NCBI RefSeq assembly: GCF_000305785.2
Contig: NC_018868.3
Coordinates: forward strand, 558,001-622,000
Source of the DNA: Simiduia agarivorans SA1 = DSM 21679
GTDB taxonomy: Bacteria; Pseudomonadota; Gammaproteobacteria; Pseudomonadales; Cellvibrionaceae
DNA: 64,000 nt
Direction of reading: 5' to 3'
The stretch's first letter is position 1. Every line of letters starts with the position of its first letter. The notes beneath the pieces are model-generated. The model did not search any database. It saw nothing but the letters and a program-made list of their open reading frames with translations, and was not told the origin of the DNA. The position numbers were made by a program, and so were the translations under genes. Below are positions 18,615 through 27,086 of the stretch, one piece after another.

Positions 18615-20411
18615 ATGTCCCGGGTCGCGTTGTTTGTTGGAGCAGTGCTTTCCAAGGTGCCAGAAGGCATGAAGGATGTGCTGCGCGCGAGCGCCCGAAC
18701 CCGGGCGCTATACCTCCGATGTATGGGAGTACTGGGCGTTTTTCCTGGTGTGCCAACTCAGGCAGAAACAGCGGGTCTTTATGCTCGCCAGCTTCAGCGT
18801 CGAAGTGAAATGTTCGCACGATTGGGAGACAAGCAGGCGTCCGCTAAGATTGCTGTGGTGATTATTGATCGACCCGAAGATCAAGATTTTACTCGAAGTA
18901 CTCTTGCGTCGATCGGTGAACAGTCACGTCAACCTGATGCTGTAGTTGTCTGGCGCCAAGGAGACCAAGAACAAAAGGTTACGCCTGAAATAAGTGAAAC
19001 AAACGCATTCTCGCTGGTATGTGGCGACGCCAAGGCGCTGGCAGCCACACTATCAAATGTCGTTGGTGATGATTGCGGCGGCTTTTTCATCAATGCTGGA
19101 GATCAACTGAAATCAGACTCCGTCGAAATGCTGGCGCGTTTGGCCAAGGACGATTTGTCTTGCATCTTTTATGTGGACACAGACTCAACAGGTGAGGCTG
19201 GCGAATTAACCCCAAAATACTATCCCGCCTGGAACCCAGATTTGCAGCTCAGCACTGCATACGTACGTACCGGCCTGTGGTTGCCCGCCACTGAATTGCA
19301 AAGCCACCTGCTTGATGTGACCGAAGGCCCGGAAGCAATCGCGTTACTGCTCATTCGCACTTATCTGCAAGATCGATATAAAGTAATCCGCCACCTGCCA
19401 TTAGTACTTGTAGCGCAACCTGAAACTGTTAGCTTTGGATTGGATCGGTTTAATGAAGGCGTGGATCGTGCATTGGTAAGTGCGGGTAAAGCGGAGCTGG
19501 CAGAGCAGGGCAATCGCTTGATCGTTCATTGGAATGTTTCGCCTGAACCGTTAGTCAGCATTGTAATTCCTACGCGCAATGCAAAAGATTTGGTGCAAAC
19601 CTGCATTGATTCCATTGTTACTAAAACCACTTACCCCAACTATGAAATCATATTGGTAAGCAATAATACCGACGATCCAGCGTGTGCTGAGTATTTCTCT
19701 GCCCTGGCAGAGCGCGGCACTTTGAAGCTTCTGCATTACAACAAACCATTCAACTATTCTGCTATCAATAATTTTGCAGTTAGTCACGTGAAAGGCAGTG
19801 TGCTCGCATTTCTGAATAATGACATAGAAGTAATTTCACCCGATTGGCTGACCTTTATGGTAGGTCATGCTCTGCGGTCTGACATAGGTGGTGTCGGTGC
19901 TAAACTTCTGTACCCTGACAACCGGGTTCAACATGCTGGTGTTGTGATGGGCTATGGTGGCGGCGCCGGACATGCGCACAAGTACTATCCCCGGGATCAT
20001 CAGGGTTACCTACAGAGATTAGCTGCGACCAATAACTACTCTGCGGTCACGGCAGCCTGTATGCTCATTGAGCGCAACAAATTTGAGGCGATAGGTGGTT
20101 TCAACGAGCAAAACCTTGCGGTGGCGTTCAATGATGTTGACCTATGCCTGCGACTCACCCAGGCAGGCCTGAGAAACGTTTATTGTGCGGAAGCCGTGCT
20201 GTACCACCACGAATCCATCAGCCGGGGTGCGGAAGATACCGCGGAAAAACAGCGCAGGTTCCAAGGCGAAGTAGACTTTCTTAAAACGCAATGGCAATGC
20301 ATTATCCAAGCAGACCCGGCTTATCATCCAGCATTGACTCTGATGAACGAGGGTTTCGGCCTTGGTGAGCCCGAAGCGATCAACTTCAATTCGCTAGTGA
20401 GGCTGCGCTAG
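18615..20411 (+). CDS. Family 2 glycosyltransferase with extended N-terminal domain
   Basis: A 598-residue protein. Roughly residues 1-300 are a degenerate glycosyltransferase-like region. Residues about 312-560 form a clear GT-A fold, beginning PLVSIVIPTRN, with the metal-binding segment FLNNDIEVI and the acceptor-side FNDVDLCLRL. This two-domain layout is common in O-antigen and capsule loci. The donor and acceptor sugars cannot be told from sequence. It is the first gene of the polysaccharide locus and abuts cysN upstream and the next transferase downstream (no gap). Confidence 0.85.
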   Translation: MSRVALFVGAVLSKVPEGMKDVLRASARTRALYLRCMGVLGVFPGVPTQAETAGLYARQLQRRSEMFARLGDKQASAKIAVVIIDRPEDQDFTRSTLASIGEQSRQPDAVVVWRQGDQEQKVTPEISETNAFSLVCGDAKALAATLSNVVGDDCGGFFINAGDQLKSDSVEMLARLAKDDLSCIFYVDTDSTGEAGELTPKYYPAWNPDLQLSTAYVRTGLWLPATELQSHLLDVTEGPEAIALLLIRTYLQDRYKVIRHLPLVLVAQPETVSFGLDRFNEGVDRALVSAGKAELAEQGNRLIVHWNVSPEPLVSIVIPTRNAKDLVQTCIDSIVTKTTYPNYEIILVSNNTDDPACAEYFSALAERGTLKLLHYNKPFNYSAINNFAVSHVKGSVLAFLNNDIEVISPDWLTFMVGHALRSDIGGVGAKLLYPDNRVQHAGVVMGYGGGAGHAHKYYPRDHQGYLQRLAATNNYSAVTAACMLIERNKFEAIGGFNEQNLAVAFNDVDLCLRLTQAGLRNVYCAEAVLYHHESISRGAEDTAEKQRRFQGEVDFLKTQWQCIIQADPAYHPALTLMNEGFGLGEPEAINFNSLVRLR

Positions 20412-21338
20412 ATGCAGATTTCACACGCCATATCACACATAACCCCTAGCGCTCCGATGTCTAGTAAGTCGGGGGCCAGCCTGCTGAGCCAGAAAGCTCT
20501 GCCTGATCAAGTACGTGCCGTTTGTATCATGGCAGTTTATGCGGGTGATACGCCTATTCAAGTAAACCGCGCGATTGTCAGTATTCTGCGGCAGTCCTCT
20601 TCGGCCTGCCTGTTTATTATAGTTATTGACGGTTCCGTTTCGGATGAGATCAATGCGGTATTGAAAGCATGCGATCAATCGGAAGCCAGCGTAATCCTGA
20701 TTCAGCAGCATGAAAATCGGGGCCTGGCCCACAGTCTGAATCTGGCGATTGACTGGGCCGAGCAGTTTTCGCCTGACTTTTACTTTCGTATGGACGCTGA
20801 TGATGAAGCGCTGCCGGAGCGATTTAGCCGGCAGCTGGCTTTTTTCAAGGAATCGCCCAATGTCGATGTACTGGGCACTGGCATGATTGAATTGGACGGC
20901 AATGGTAAGCAGATTGTCCGCATCCCTCCAACGGCCGGCGATGAAATTGTGGGTGCATTAGCGAGACGATCCCATCTTTACCACCCTACAGTCGCATTTC
21001 GCGGCCGGATATTCAGACGTGGTTTCCGCTACCCAACAGCCTTTTCCTATGTTGAAGACCTGAGATTCTGGGCTGAGCTGGCAAAGGCAGGCTTCCGGTT
21101 TGCCAACCTACCTGAGGCTCTGCTTAAGTTTACCGTCAATAAGGACTTCTACCGCCGAAGGGGATTACAGCGTAACTTCGCAGAGCTTCAGGCCCGGCTC
21201 TATGTGATGAGGGAGTTGACGCAATACAGCACGTTTAACCTGCTTTATGCGCTAGCTGTATTTGCTGTCCGACTTATGCCCGCATGGCTACTGAGGTCTG
21301 CCTACTCCTTTGACCGGCAAAAGGGTGGGGGGAGATAA
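20412..21338 (+). CDS. Family 2 glycosyltransferase
   Basis: The 308 residues form one GT-A catalytic domain (about 35-230), with IVIDGS near the nucleotide site and the DxD-type motif RMDADDEALPER, followed by the W/Y-rich SYVEDLRFWAEL segment. It resembles AmsE/WaaE-like transferases of exopolysaccharide and LPS loci. The ATG comes directly after the previous stop. About 35 N-terminal residues are low in conservation, so a later start is possible. Sugar specificity is unknown. Confidence 0.82.
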   Translation: MQISHAISHITPSAPMSSKSGASLLSQKALPDQVRAVCIMAVYAGDTPIQVNRAIVSILRQSSSACLFIIVIDGSVSDEINAVLKACDQSEASVILIQQHENRGLAHSLNLAIDWAEQFSPDFYFRMDADDEALPERFSRQLAFFKESPNVDVLGTGMIELDGNGKQIVRIPPTAGDEIVGALARRSHLYHPTVAFRGRIFRRGFRYPTAFSYVEDLRFWAELAKAGFRFANLPEALLKFTVNKDFYRRRGLQRNFAELQARLYVMRELTQYSTFNLLYALAVFAVRLMPAWLLRSAYSFDRQKGGGR

Positions 21339-21340
21339 TC

Positions 21341-22204
21341 ATGGTTTACGCCGTGGTGGTGCTCTACAACCCGGAATTGACTCTGGCCTTGAGACTTTTA
21401 AGGACATTACTCGATCAGGTATCCAAGGTTGTGGTAATAGACAATTCACCGGAAAGTCACGCGCACGATTTTGAGCTTGATTGTGTTGAGTACATCTTCC
21501 CAGGGAAAAATACCGGCATTGCCTCTGCTCACAACGTCGGGTTAAAAATGGCCTTGAAAGAAGGGGCGCAATACTGTGCGCTATTTGATCAGGATAGCCA
21601 GATTGAATCGGACATGATCGCCCTGCTGGCTGATGATATGCGCCAACTGACAGAGCAGGGCAGAAAGATTGCTGCGGTCGGACCCGTAGTTATAAGCGCC
21701 CGTAATGGACGTAGAGATCAGGCCCTGATAGCCAAACCTAGAAATGCAAATGAAGGGTTTGTCTCCCAGCTCATCGCCTCAGGCATGTTGATTAATACCG
21801 CTGCCCTCGATGACGTTGGCATTATGGATGAATCGTTGTTTATCGACGCTGTAGACCATGAATGGTGCTGGCGGGCCCGGGCCAAGAGCTATGCTTTGTT
21901 TCAAAGCCCTGGTGTCGTTATGCTTCACCATCAAGGAGAAGCTGATAAGCAACTGCTTGGTTTTCGCTACCGGGTGAGCGCACCCTTCAGGCTTTACTAC
22001 CAATTTCGTAACGTACTGTTGTTGTGTCGCAGGTCTTATGTGCCTTTGTATTGGAAGCTACGCAATCTAGCGCTAATGCTTCCCAAGCTTTTGGTCAATG
22101 CAGCGAGGCGTGGAGATGGCGTACAGCGCTTTCGGTGGGGCCTCAAAGGTATATGGCATGGTCTTTTAAACCAATCTGGTTGCGGCCACGCTTTTTCGAA
22201 ATAG
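21341..22204 (+). CDS. Family 2 glycosyltransferase, rhamnosyltransferase-like
   Basis: The 287 residues begin AVVVLYNPE and carry VVIDNSPE, KNTGIASAHNVG and LFDQDSQ, the pattern of WbbL/RfbF-type rhamnosyltransferases, and a later DAVDHEWCWRA acceptor-site segment. This fits the rfbBAC genes for dTDP-rhamnose precursors at 40-42 kb, but the donor is inferred from similarity only. It starts two bases after the previous gene and belongs to the same run. Confidence 0.8.
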   Translation: MVYAVVVLYNPELTLALRLLRTLLDQVSKVVVIDNSPESHAHDFELDCVEYIFPGKNTGIASAHNVGLKMALKEGAQYCALFDQDSQIESDMIALLADDMRQLTEQGRKIAAVGPVVISARNGRRDQALIAKPRNANEGFVSQLIASGMLINTAALDDVGIMDESLFIDAVDHEWCWRARAKSYALFQSPGVVMLHHQGEADKQLLGFRYRVSAPFRLYYQFRNVLLLCRRSYVPLYWKLRNLALMLPKLLVNAARRGDGVQRFRWGLKGIWHGLLNQSGCGHAFSK

Positions 22205-22233
22205 CAGTTAACAAGTTACGAAACTTTGAAATT

Positions 22234-22755
22234 ATGAGCGAGAAATATATGAACATAGCTTACGCGTTAAGGTCCTTGGTGGTAATTGCATCATTTGTAA
22301 CTCTCGCCGGCTGCGATAGCAAACCAATGACGATTGAAGAGCAATTTGAAGGCAGCTATCGCGTTATGTTCGACGATAACTTTTCAGAGCTTACAACAAA
22401 TGATCAGGCAAAAATGGGGATTTCCGATGACGGTACTCTGGAAATTGAAGCAACGGACAGGGATCCCATGTTGGTCTTCCCTGTCTTGCCAATCGAATCT
22501 GGTGGCAAGTATGTCGTTAAAGTAGAAGTCTGGTCCGAATTTGATGGGATGGCACAGCTGTTCTATTCCAAAGACGGTGGGGCAGAGGGAGCACGCTTTT
22601 CAGAGGCTGCATCTATTCGTAAGCAGATTATGAAAGGTGATAATACGTTGTACTACTTATTGGACGATAATGATCTTGGTAAGTGGATTCGCTTTGATCC
22701 CAACAATAGGCCGGGACGGCTTGTGATCCAGCGTTTTACTGTTAAGCGAATTTGA
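22234..22755 (+). CDS. Putative lipoprotein of the polysaccharide locus
   Basis: A 173-residue protein I do not recognise by family. The N-terminus has a charged start, a hydrophobic stretch and the lipobox LAGC with the lipidated cysteine at position 27, so it should be a membrane-anchored lipoprotein. An Asp residue follows the cysteine, which may favour inner-membrane retention. The mature part is rich in predicted beta strands (for example GGKYVVKVEVWSEF and RPGRLVIQRFTV), reminiscent of a carbohydrate-binding jelly roll, but this is only an impression. A second ATG at 22249 could be the real start. It sits between glycosyltransferases and the ABC exporter, suggesting a role in export or surface attachment. 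Confidence 0.65.
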   Translation: MSEKYMNIAYALRSLVVIASFVTLAGCDSKPMTIEEQFEGSYRVMFDDNFSELTTNDQAKMGISDDGTLEIEATDRDPMLVFPVLPIESGGKYVVKVEVWSEFDGMAQLFYSKDGGAEGARFSEAASIRKQIMKGDNTLYYLLDDNDLGKWIRFDPNNRPGRLVIQRFTVKRI

Positions 22756-22794
22756 TAATCTGCCAGTGTTATCGCTAGTGATCTAAATCAAACC

Positions 22795-23613
22795 ATGACT
22801 AATTCCATGAAAAACAAAAGCCTATCAATGTTCGTAAGACTGAAGCGGTTTTTGTCCTTAGTAGATACTCAGGCAAAAATGTCGTTACGGGCGAATGCCT
22901 CACGCACCTACCTAAATTACATGTGGTGGATACTAGAGCCACTGTTATTCGTTGGCATGTTCTATTTGGTTTTCGAATTATTTCTTCTCCGCGGAAAGCC
23001 GGGGTTCTTCTATTTTCTAATTGTTGGCTATGTGCCCTATATGTGGGTGAGTAAAGGTCTTAGTCAAGCATCTGGGAGTGTAGCCAGTAATAAAGGACTG
23101 ATAAGTCAAACAAGTCTTTCTATGTTGTTGTTTCCGTATATTGCATTTTTGGAAAGCTTTTACAAACAGCTGGTTGTTTTTTTTGTACTGATTGCATTTT
23201 TGTTTGTTGTAGGAGTGACAAATTTTAGCTCAGCATGGTGGTGGTTGCCTGTGGTGGTGGCAGTCAATCTTCTATTTGTCGTGGTTATTTCTCTCCCATT
23301 TGCATGGGCTTGCGCAGTAGTGCCTGATGTAAAGATGGTTGTAGGTATGGTGACCATGTTTCTAATGTTTACATCTGGCGTCTTTTTTGATGTTCGCGAA
23401 ATTGCCAACCCTGAAATTCAGGTGTTCGTATTCTCATATCAGCCACTAGCCTTCATCTTAGATTCTTACAGACAGATACTACTTCTAGGTGTAGCTCCCA
23501 ATGTGATGCATTTAGGAATTTTGGCTGGTACTTTTGTGGCTATGATTGCTTTTTTACATTTTGTATTTCATGTGACGCAGCACTATTTGGCAGAAAAGGT
23601 ACTGAATTCATGA
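22795..23613 (+). CDS. wzm: Polysaccharide ABC exporter, membrane subunit (Wzm type)
   Basis: The 272 residues form an ABC-2-type permease with about six membrane helices (first at about 45-65, last at about 240-262) and the usual amphipathic N-terminal region ending near YMWWILEPL. Such subunits move undecaprenyl-linked O-antigen or capsule chains across the inner membrane. It overlaps the ATPase gene by four bases (ATGA), so both are translated together. No Wzx or Wzy is present, so this is the likely export route. An alternative ATG lies at 22807. Confidence 0.88.
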   Translation: MTNSMKNKSLSMFVRLKRFLSLVDTQAKMSLRANASRTYLNYMWWILEPLLFVGMFYLVFELFLLRGKPGFFYFLIVGYVPYMWVSKGLSQASGSVASNKGLISQTSLSMLLFPYIAFLESFYKQLVVFFVLIAFLFVVGVTNFSSAWWWLPVVVAVNLLFVVVISLPFAWACAVVPDVKMVVGMVTMFLMFTSGVFFDVREIANPEIQVFVFSYQPLAFILDSYRQILLLGVAPNVMHLGILAGTFVAMIAFLHFVFHVTQHYLAEKVLNS

Positions 23614-24338
23614 GTGAATGTTATCCGCAACCGTTAATCATGGCGAAAAATATCGGGCTAAAATATTCTTCGTTCGGTCTATTTAATAGGTTTTACCATC
23701 ATGCTATCAAAGATTTAAGCTTCGAGGTATATGCGGGCGAAACATTTGGCATTATGGGTAGAAACGGATGCGGAAAGAGTTCAGTTCTTCGCCTCTTGGC
23801 TGGGATAATTAAGCCAACTAGCGGTAATGTTCTAATGGCCCAGCCTTTAACTTCAGCACTATTGACCTTAGGGTTAGGGTTTAATCCGCAGTTATCCGGC
23901 CGTAATAATGCAATGCTAAGTTGTATGCTTCAAGGCGCGAGCAAGGATTACGCCAGAAGCCTTCTTGATGATATTAAAAACTTCTCGGAGTTAGGCGCGT
24001 TCTTTGAACGCCCTGTTAAAACTTACTCTGCTGGCATGCGTTCGAGGCTTGGGTTTTCAACAGCACTCACATTGAAAGTGGATTTACTTCTAATAGATGA
24101 AACTCTTAGTGTTGGCGATGCGTCGTTCAATCAAAAGGCTGAGGCCGCACTTTTGGATAGGGTTCAGGGTTCGCAAACAGTGATATTTGTGAGTCACAAT
24201 GCGGCACAAGTATCTCGCATTTGTAGCCGCGCGATGTGGCTTGAAGGTGGATGTCTAAAGGAATCTGGTGATGTTTCTGTTGTCGCTGATGCATATAAGA
24301 ATTTTATGGCCCGTCTAAATACGGTTGGTCCCGTGTAA
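23610..24338 (+). CDS. wzt: Polysaccharide ABC exporter, ATPase subunit (Wzt/KpsT type)
   Basis: The 242 residues have Walker A GRNGCGKS (50-57), the exporter-type signature YSAGMRSRLGFS (139-150), Walker B LLLIDE (159-164) and the switch histidine in FVSHNA. The chain ends soon after the ATPase domain, so the C-terminal carbohydrate-recognition domain found in Wzt of E. coli O8/O9a is absent. This is like KpsT or the O-antigen exporters that do not need a terminal tag. It pairs with the permease upstream. Confidence 0.9.
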   Translation: MSECYPQPLIMAKNIGLKYSSFGLFNRFYHHAIKDLSFEVYAGETFGIMGRNGCGKSSVLRLLAGIIKPTSGNVLMAQPLTSALLTLGLGFNPQLSGRNNAMLSCMLQGASKDYARSLLDDIKNFSELGAFFERPVKTYSAGMRSRLGFSTALTLKVDLLLIDETLSVGDASFNQKAEAALLDRVQGSQTVIFVSHNAAQVSRICSRAMWLEGGCLKESGDVSVVADAYKNFMARLNTVGPV

Positions 24339-24405
24339 TCCATTTTTCCATTAGTTAGCGATATCACCAAGTAGTCGAAACCTGTTTCCGGGGTGGGGAA
24401 GGACA

Positions 24406-25812
24406 ATGAAACTAATTATAAGCGTTGCTAGTGTGCCAGCTTGGAAAGATTGGGTTTGTGCCATCAACATAAATACTATCGATAGTATTGACGTTGTTGA
24501 ATTTCCGCCCAAAACTGACATGCTAGTTGAAGATCCAATAGATGTATTCAGTTTAGATTCGCGTCTAGATGAGCTGAATGTTTTTGATGAGGTGTTTGTT
24601 TTTTATCAAACTGCCGAATATTTTATTGTGAACACATTGAAATCCGGTTCAGATATAGAGAAAGCATCAAGGTTGTGGTCCAAAGAGATCAAGCAATTGC
24701 TGGATATTCAACGTTTGCAACGCCACAGGATTAAACTTGTTGATATACATTCTCCATATGAAGATTTAGAAAAAACCAGAAGTATTTTGGTTAACCAAGG
24801 TTTGAAAATTAGTGGAGCAGAGTTTTTAAAGAAAGGCAATTCTTACGAGCTGTTGCTGGCAAGCCAGTACGTTTCGCAGTGCCAGTACATAAGTGACATG
24901 TCATCCATGGTTTATGCTTGCAGTATTCCTGTTAGGGATGATATGGGTTATAGCTTTAACATTTCTGCTTTATTTGACAATCTAAGATTGAAGTCTCAGA
25001 AGGTTATCCTGCTCGAGGAGCAGATTTCCTGTTTGCAAAAAGAAGCCGAACGCCATTTTTTTCAGAGTAAGAGACAGGCTGAAACTTGGAGGAGGAATCA
25101 TGAAGCTTTTAAGCTGGTCGATGAGCGTTGGGTCAAGAGGCTTGAAAATAAAGAAAACGAGATCTGTAAGTTGGATGCAAAACTAAAAGAAAGTTACTCG
25201 TACAAGCGACAGCTAACTAAGGTTGAGTCAGAAAAAGCTATCCTATTGGAACAGCTACAATTAGTGCAGGAGGAGCTAGAGTCTTACTTCATCAGGTTTA
25301 ATTCTTTGGAACAACAAAGAGATAGGCTCCATTTGCTTAAAGAAGCTAATGATTCAAAAAATCTACGACATGAAATTAAGCAGCTAAAGTCAAAGTTGGC
25401 TGCTACGGCTTTTCAGCTTTCTATGCAAAGCAAAGAGATGGATTCAGTTAAAAGCTCCTTTGTATGGAAAGGCTTTGCGCCAATTCGCATGGTGAAAAAG
25501 GCGCTAAGAGGAGATGGTTATGAAAATATTCTTAGTGATTGCGCTCTGCTACTTACCTCTGAGTACTTTGATGTTCAGTGGTACCTGGAAGCTTACAAGG
25601 ATGTGGCCGAAGCAGGAATAAACCCCGCCGAACACTATATTAAGTATGGCGCTTCCGAAGGGCGATATCCCAGTCTAAAGTTCGATGGTAATTGGTACTT
25701 GAGTCATTATCCAGATGTCGCGAACTCAGGTATGAACCCACTTATACATTTTATAAAGTTTGGTCAGGCTGAGGGTCGACAGCCCTCGTTGCTACGATTG
25801 CCTAGATCATAA
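24406..25812 (+). CDS. Coiled-coil protein with two YPDV/EGRxPS repeats, function unknown
   Basis: A 468-residue protein I cannot assign to a known function. Residues 1-180 look globular. Residues about 195-345 are rich in E, K, Q and L heptads and should form a long coiled coil. The last 80 residues hold two tandem 38-residue repeats of the type FDxxWYLxxYxDV then GxxPxxHYIxxG then EGRxPS. The same module occurs twice in the GT2-GT4 protein at 42.5 kb. A good ribosome site (GGGAAGGA) precedes ATG 24406. Coding here is AT-rich. Position right after Wzt suggests a scaffold or chain-length role, which is inference. Confidence 0.75.
   Translation: MKLIISVASVPAWKDWVCAININTIDSIDVVEFPPKTDMLVEDPIDVFSLDSRLDELNVFDEVFVFYQTAEYFIVNTLKSGSDIEKASRLWSKEIKQLLDIQRLQRHRIKLVDIHSPYEDLEKTRSILVNQGLKISGAEFLKKGNSYELLLASQYVSQCQYISDMSSMVYACSIPVRDDMGYSFNISALFDNLRLKSQKVILLEEQISCLQKEAERHFFQSKRQAETWRRNHEAFKLVDERWVKRLENKENEICKLDAKLKESYSYKRQLTKVESEKAILLEQLQLVQEELESYFIRFNSLEQQRDRLHLLKEANDSKNLRHEIKQLKSKLAATAFQLSMQSKEMDSVKSSFVWKGFAPIRMVKKALRGDGYENILSDCALLLTSEYFDVQWYLEAYKDVAEAGINPAEHYIKYGASEGRYPSLKFDGNWYLSHYPDVANSGMNPLIHFIKFGQAEGRQPSLLRLPRS
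25567..25794 (+). repeat. Two tandem 38-codon YPDV/EGRxPS repeats
   Basis: Copy 1 is 25567-25680 (FDVQWYLEAYKDV to EGRYPS) and copy 2 is 25681-25794 (FDGNWYLSHYPDV to EGRQPS). They match at the protein level more than at the DNA level, so the duplication is old. Related copies lie at about 42520-42627 and 43954-44067. Confidence 0.8.
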
Positions 25813-25860
25813 GGCGGGATATCTAACACTATAGAAAAGAGCAGTCAAACTAGAGTTCTG

Positions 25861-25889
25861 TTGCCGTTGAGTTATATTTAGCCTGTAAT
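25861..25889 (+). promoter_or_regulatory. Candidate internal promoter of the polysaccharide locus
   Basis: TTGCCG (25861-25866) and TGTAAT (25884-25889) are 17 bases apart in one of the few larger spacers (138 bases) of the locus, about 60 bases before the next start codon. Confidence 0.35.
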
Positions 25890-25950
25890 GCAAATTTGAT
25901 GCTCTAAGATAGCTACCAGTAACAATGTGTATTTCGTTTGGGAGGGAACA

Positions 25951-27084
25951 ATGACCCGGAAAGTTAATTTGGTTCTTTGGATAGGTTCTGGATCCGTAAC
26001 ACGAGACGATGTATGCATCGAAGCTTCAGAGTCAATTTTACTTGTTGACTCGAATGAGGCTTTTTGTAATACGCTCACCAAACGATTCGGAAACGAGGAG
26101 CGCGTAAAGGTTCTCCATGCATTAGTTGGTTTCGATGACAGAGAGTGTGATTGGTATGAATATAATTTGAGCCAACTTAGCAGCACATCACCTGCGACCA
26201 GTAAGTTATTACAGCTCTACCCAGGTTTAAAGCTAGTGCAAACGAAAAAAGTCTCTGCGTTGCCGATTAGGCGTTTGCTGGAGATTGAGGGTATAGGTAG
26301 TGGAAATAACAGGCTAGTTTTAGATTTTATTTCTGGAAGTTGTGAAGTATTGGAGTCTTTGTTCGACGCACCAAAAGTTAGGTTCTCCGAGATCTATGTG
26401 CTTAGTGCGCGCAGCAATGTTTACGAGACGATGCAAACCGGAGAAGAACTAGAAGGCTTAATGATGAGGAACGGTTACGAACTTATCGGTTGCATCAGCA
26501 AAGATCCAGATTTTCCTCTCTATAAGTTTAAGTCGAGCGCACTTTGGACTCGATTGCAGAATGCCGAGGAACGATACAGTACTTTCTTAACGGAAGCTCA
26601 GTTAAAATCCAATGAGTATGAAAAGGAAATAGATTACTTAAGGTTGACAATTTCTAATCTTTCAGAAGAAAAAAAAGATTATGAAAAAAAACTAGAAAGG
26701 ACAACATCAGATTTAGAGAAGTCCAGAACTGTCACCAGAAGCGAAATGGAAAGACTAGAAAGCGAAGCTAAAAATGCGCGGGATGCTGCGGAAGAATTTC
26801 AGGCTAAGTGTAAAGAGCTGGCGAAGGAGCTTGAAAACAAGGTAAGTCTGTTGAGCGAGCATTCAAAATGGAACTCAGGGTTAAAGTCTGAAATTAAATC
26901 ACTTAACGAAAAGTTAAGTAAATCACAAGCAAATTCCGAATTGCTCGAGTCTAGACTTGAGGAAGTAAATGCTAAAGTCGAGGAAAAAAACTATCGGAAC
27001 AGCAAGCTTGAGCTTGAAATAGCAAGTTTAGAAGGGCAAGTTGACTTTATCAAAGATTTAATAATTCGCGAAAAGGTTTTTTAA
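25951..27084 (+). CDS. Methyltransferase-like domain with long C-terminal coiled coil
   Basis: The 377 residues split in two. Residues 1-200 resemble a degenerate Rossmann/FkbM-type methyltransferase: LWIGSG near the start, ILLVDSNE at the end of the second strand, ALVGFDDRE further on. Residues about 205-375 are an almost pure coiled coil rich in E, K, S and L. GGAGGG before ATG 25951 decides the start; an upstream in-frame ATG at 25927 lacks a ribosome site. E. coli WbdD, which caps O9a chains, also couples a methyltransferase to a coiled coil that measures chain length, but no kinase domain is seen here. Function is inferred only. Confidence 0.65.
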   Translation: MTRKVNLVLWIGSGSVTRDDVCIEASESILLVDSNEAFCNTLTKRFGNEERVKVLHALVGFDDRECDWYEYNLSQLSSTSPATSKLLQLYPGLKLVQTKKVSALPIRRLLEIEGIGSGNNRLVLDFISGSCEVLESLFDAPKVRFSEIYVLSARSNVYETMQTGEELEGLMMRNGYELIGCISKDPDFPLYKFKSSALWTRLQNAEERYSTFLTEAQLKSNEYEKEIDYLRLTISNLSEEKKDYEKKLERTTSDLEKSRTVTRSEMERLESEAKNARDAAEEFQAKCKELAKELENKVSLLSEHSKWNSGLKSEIKSLNEKLSKSQANSELLESRLEEVNAKVEEKNYRNSKLELEIASLEGQVDFIKDLIIREKVF

Positions 27085-27086
27085 TC

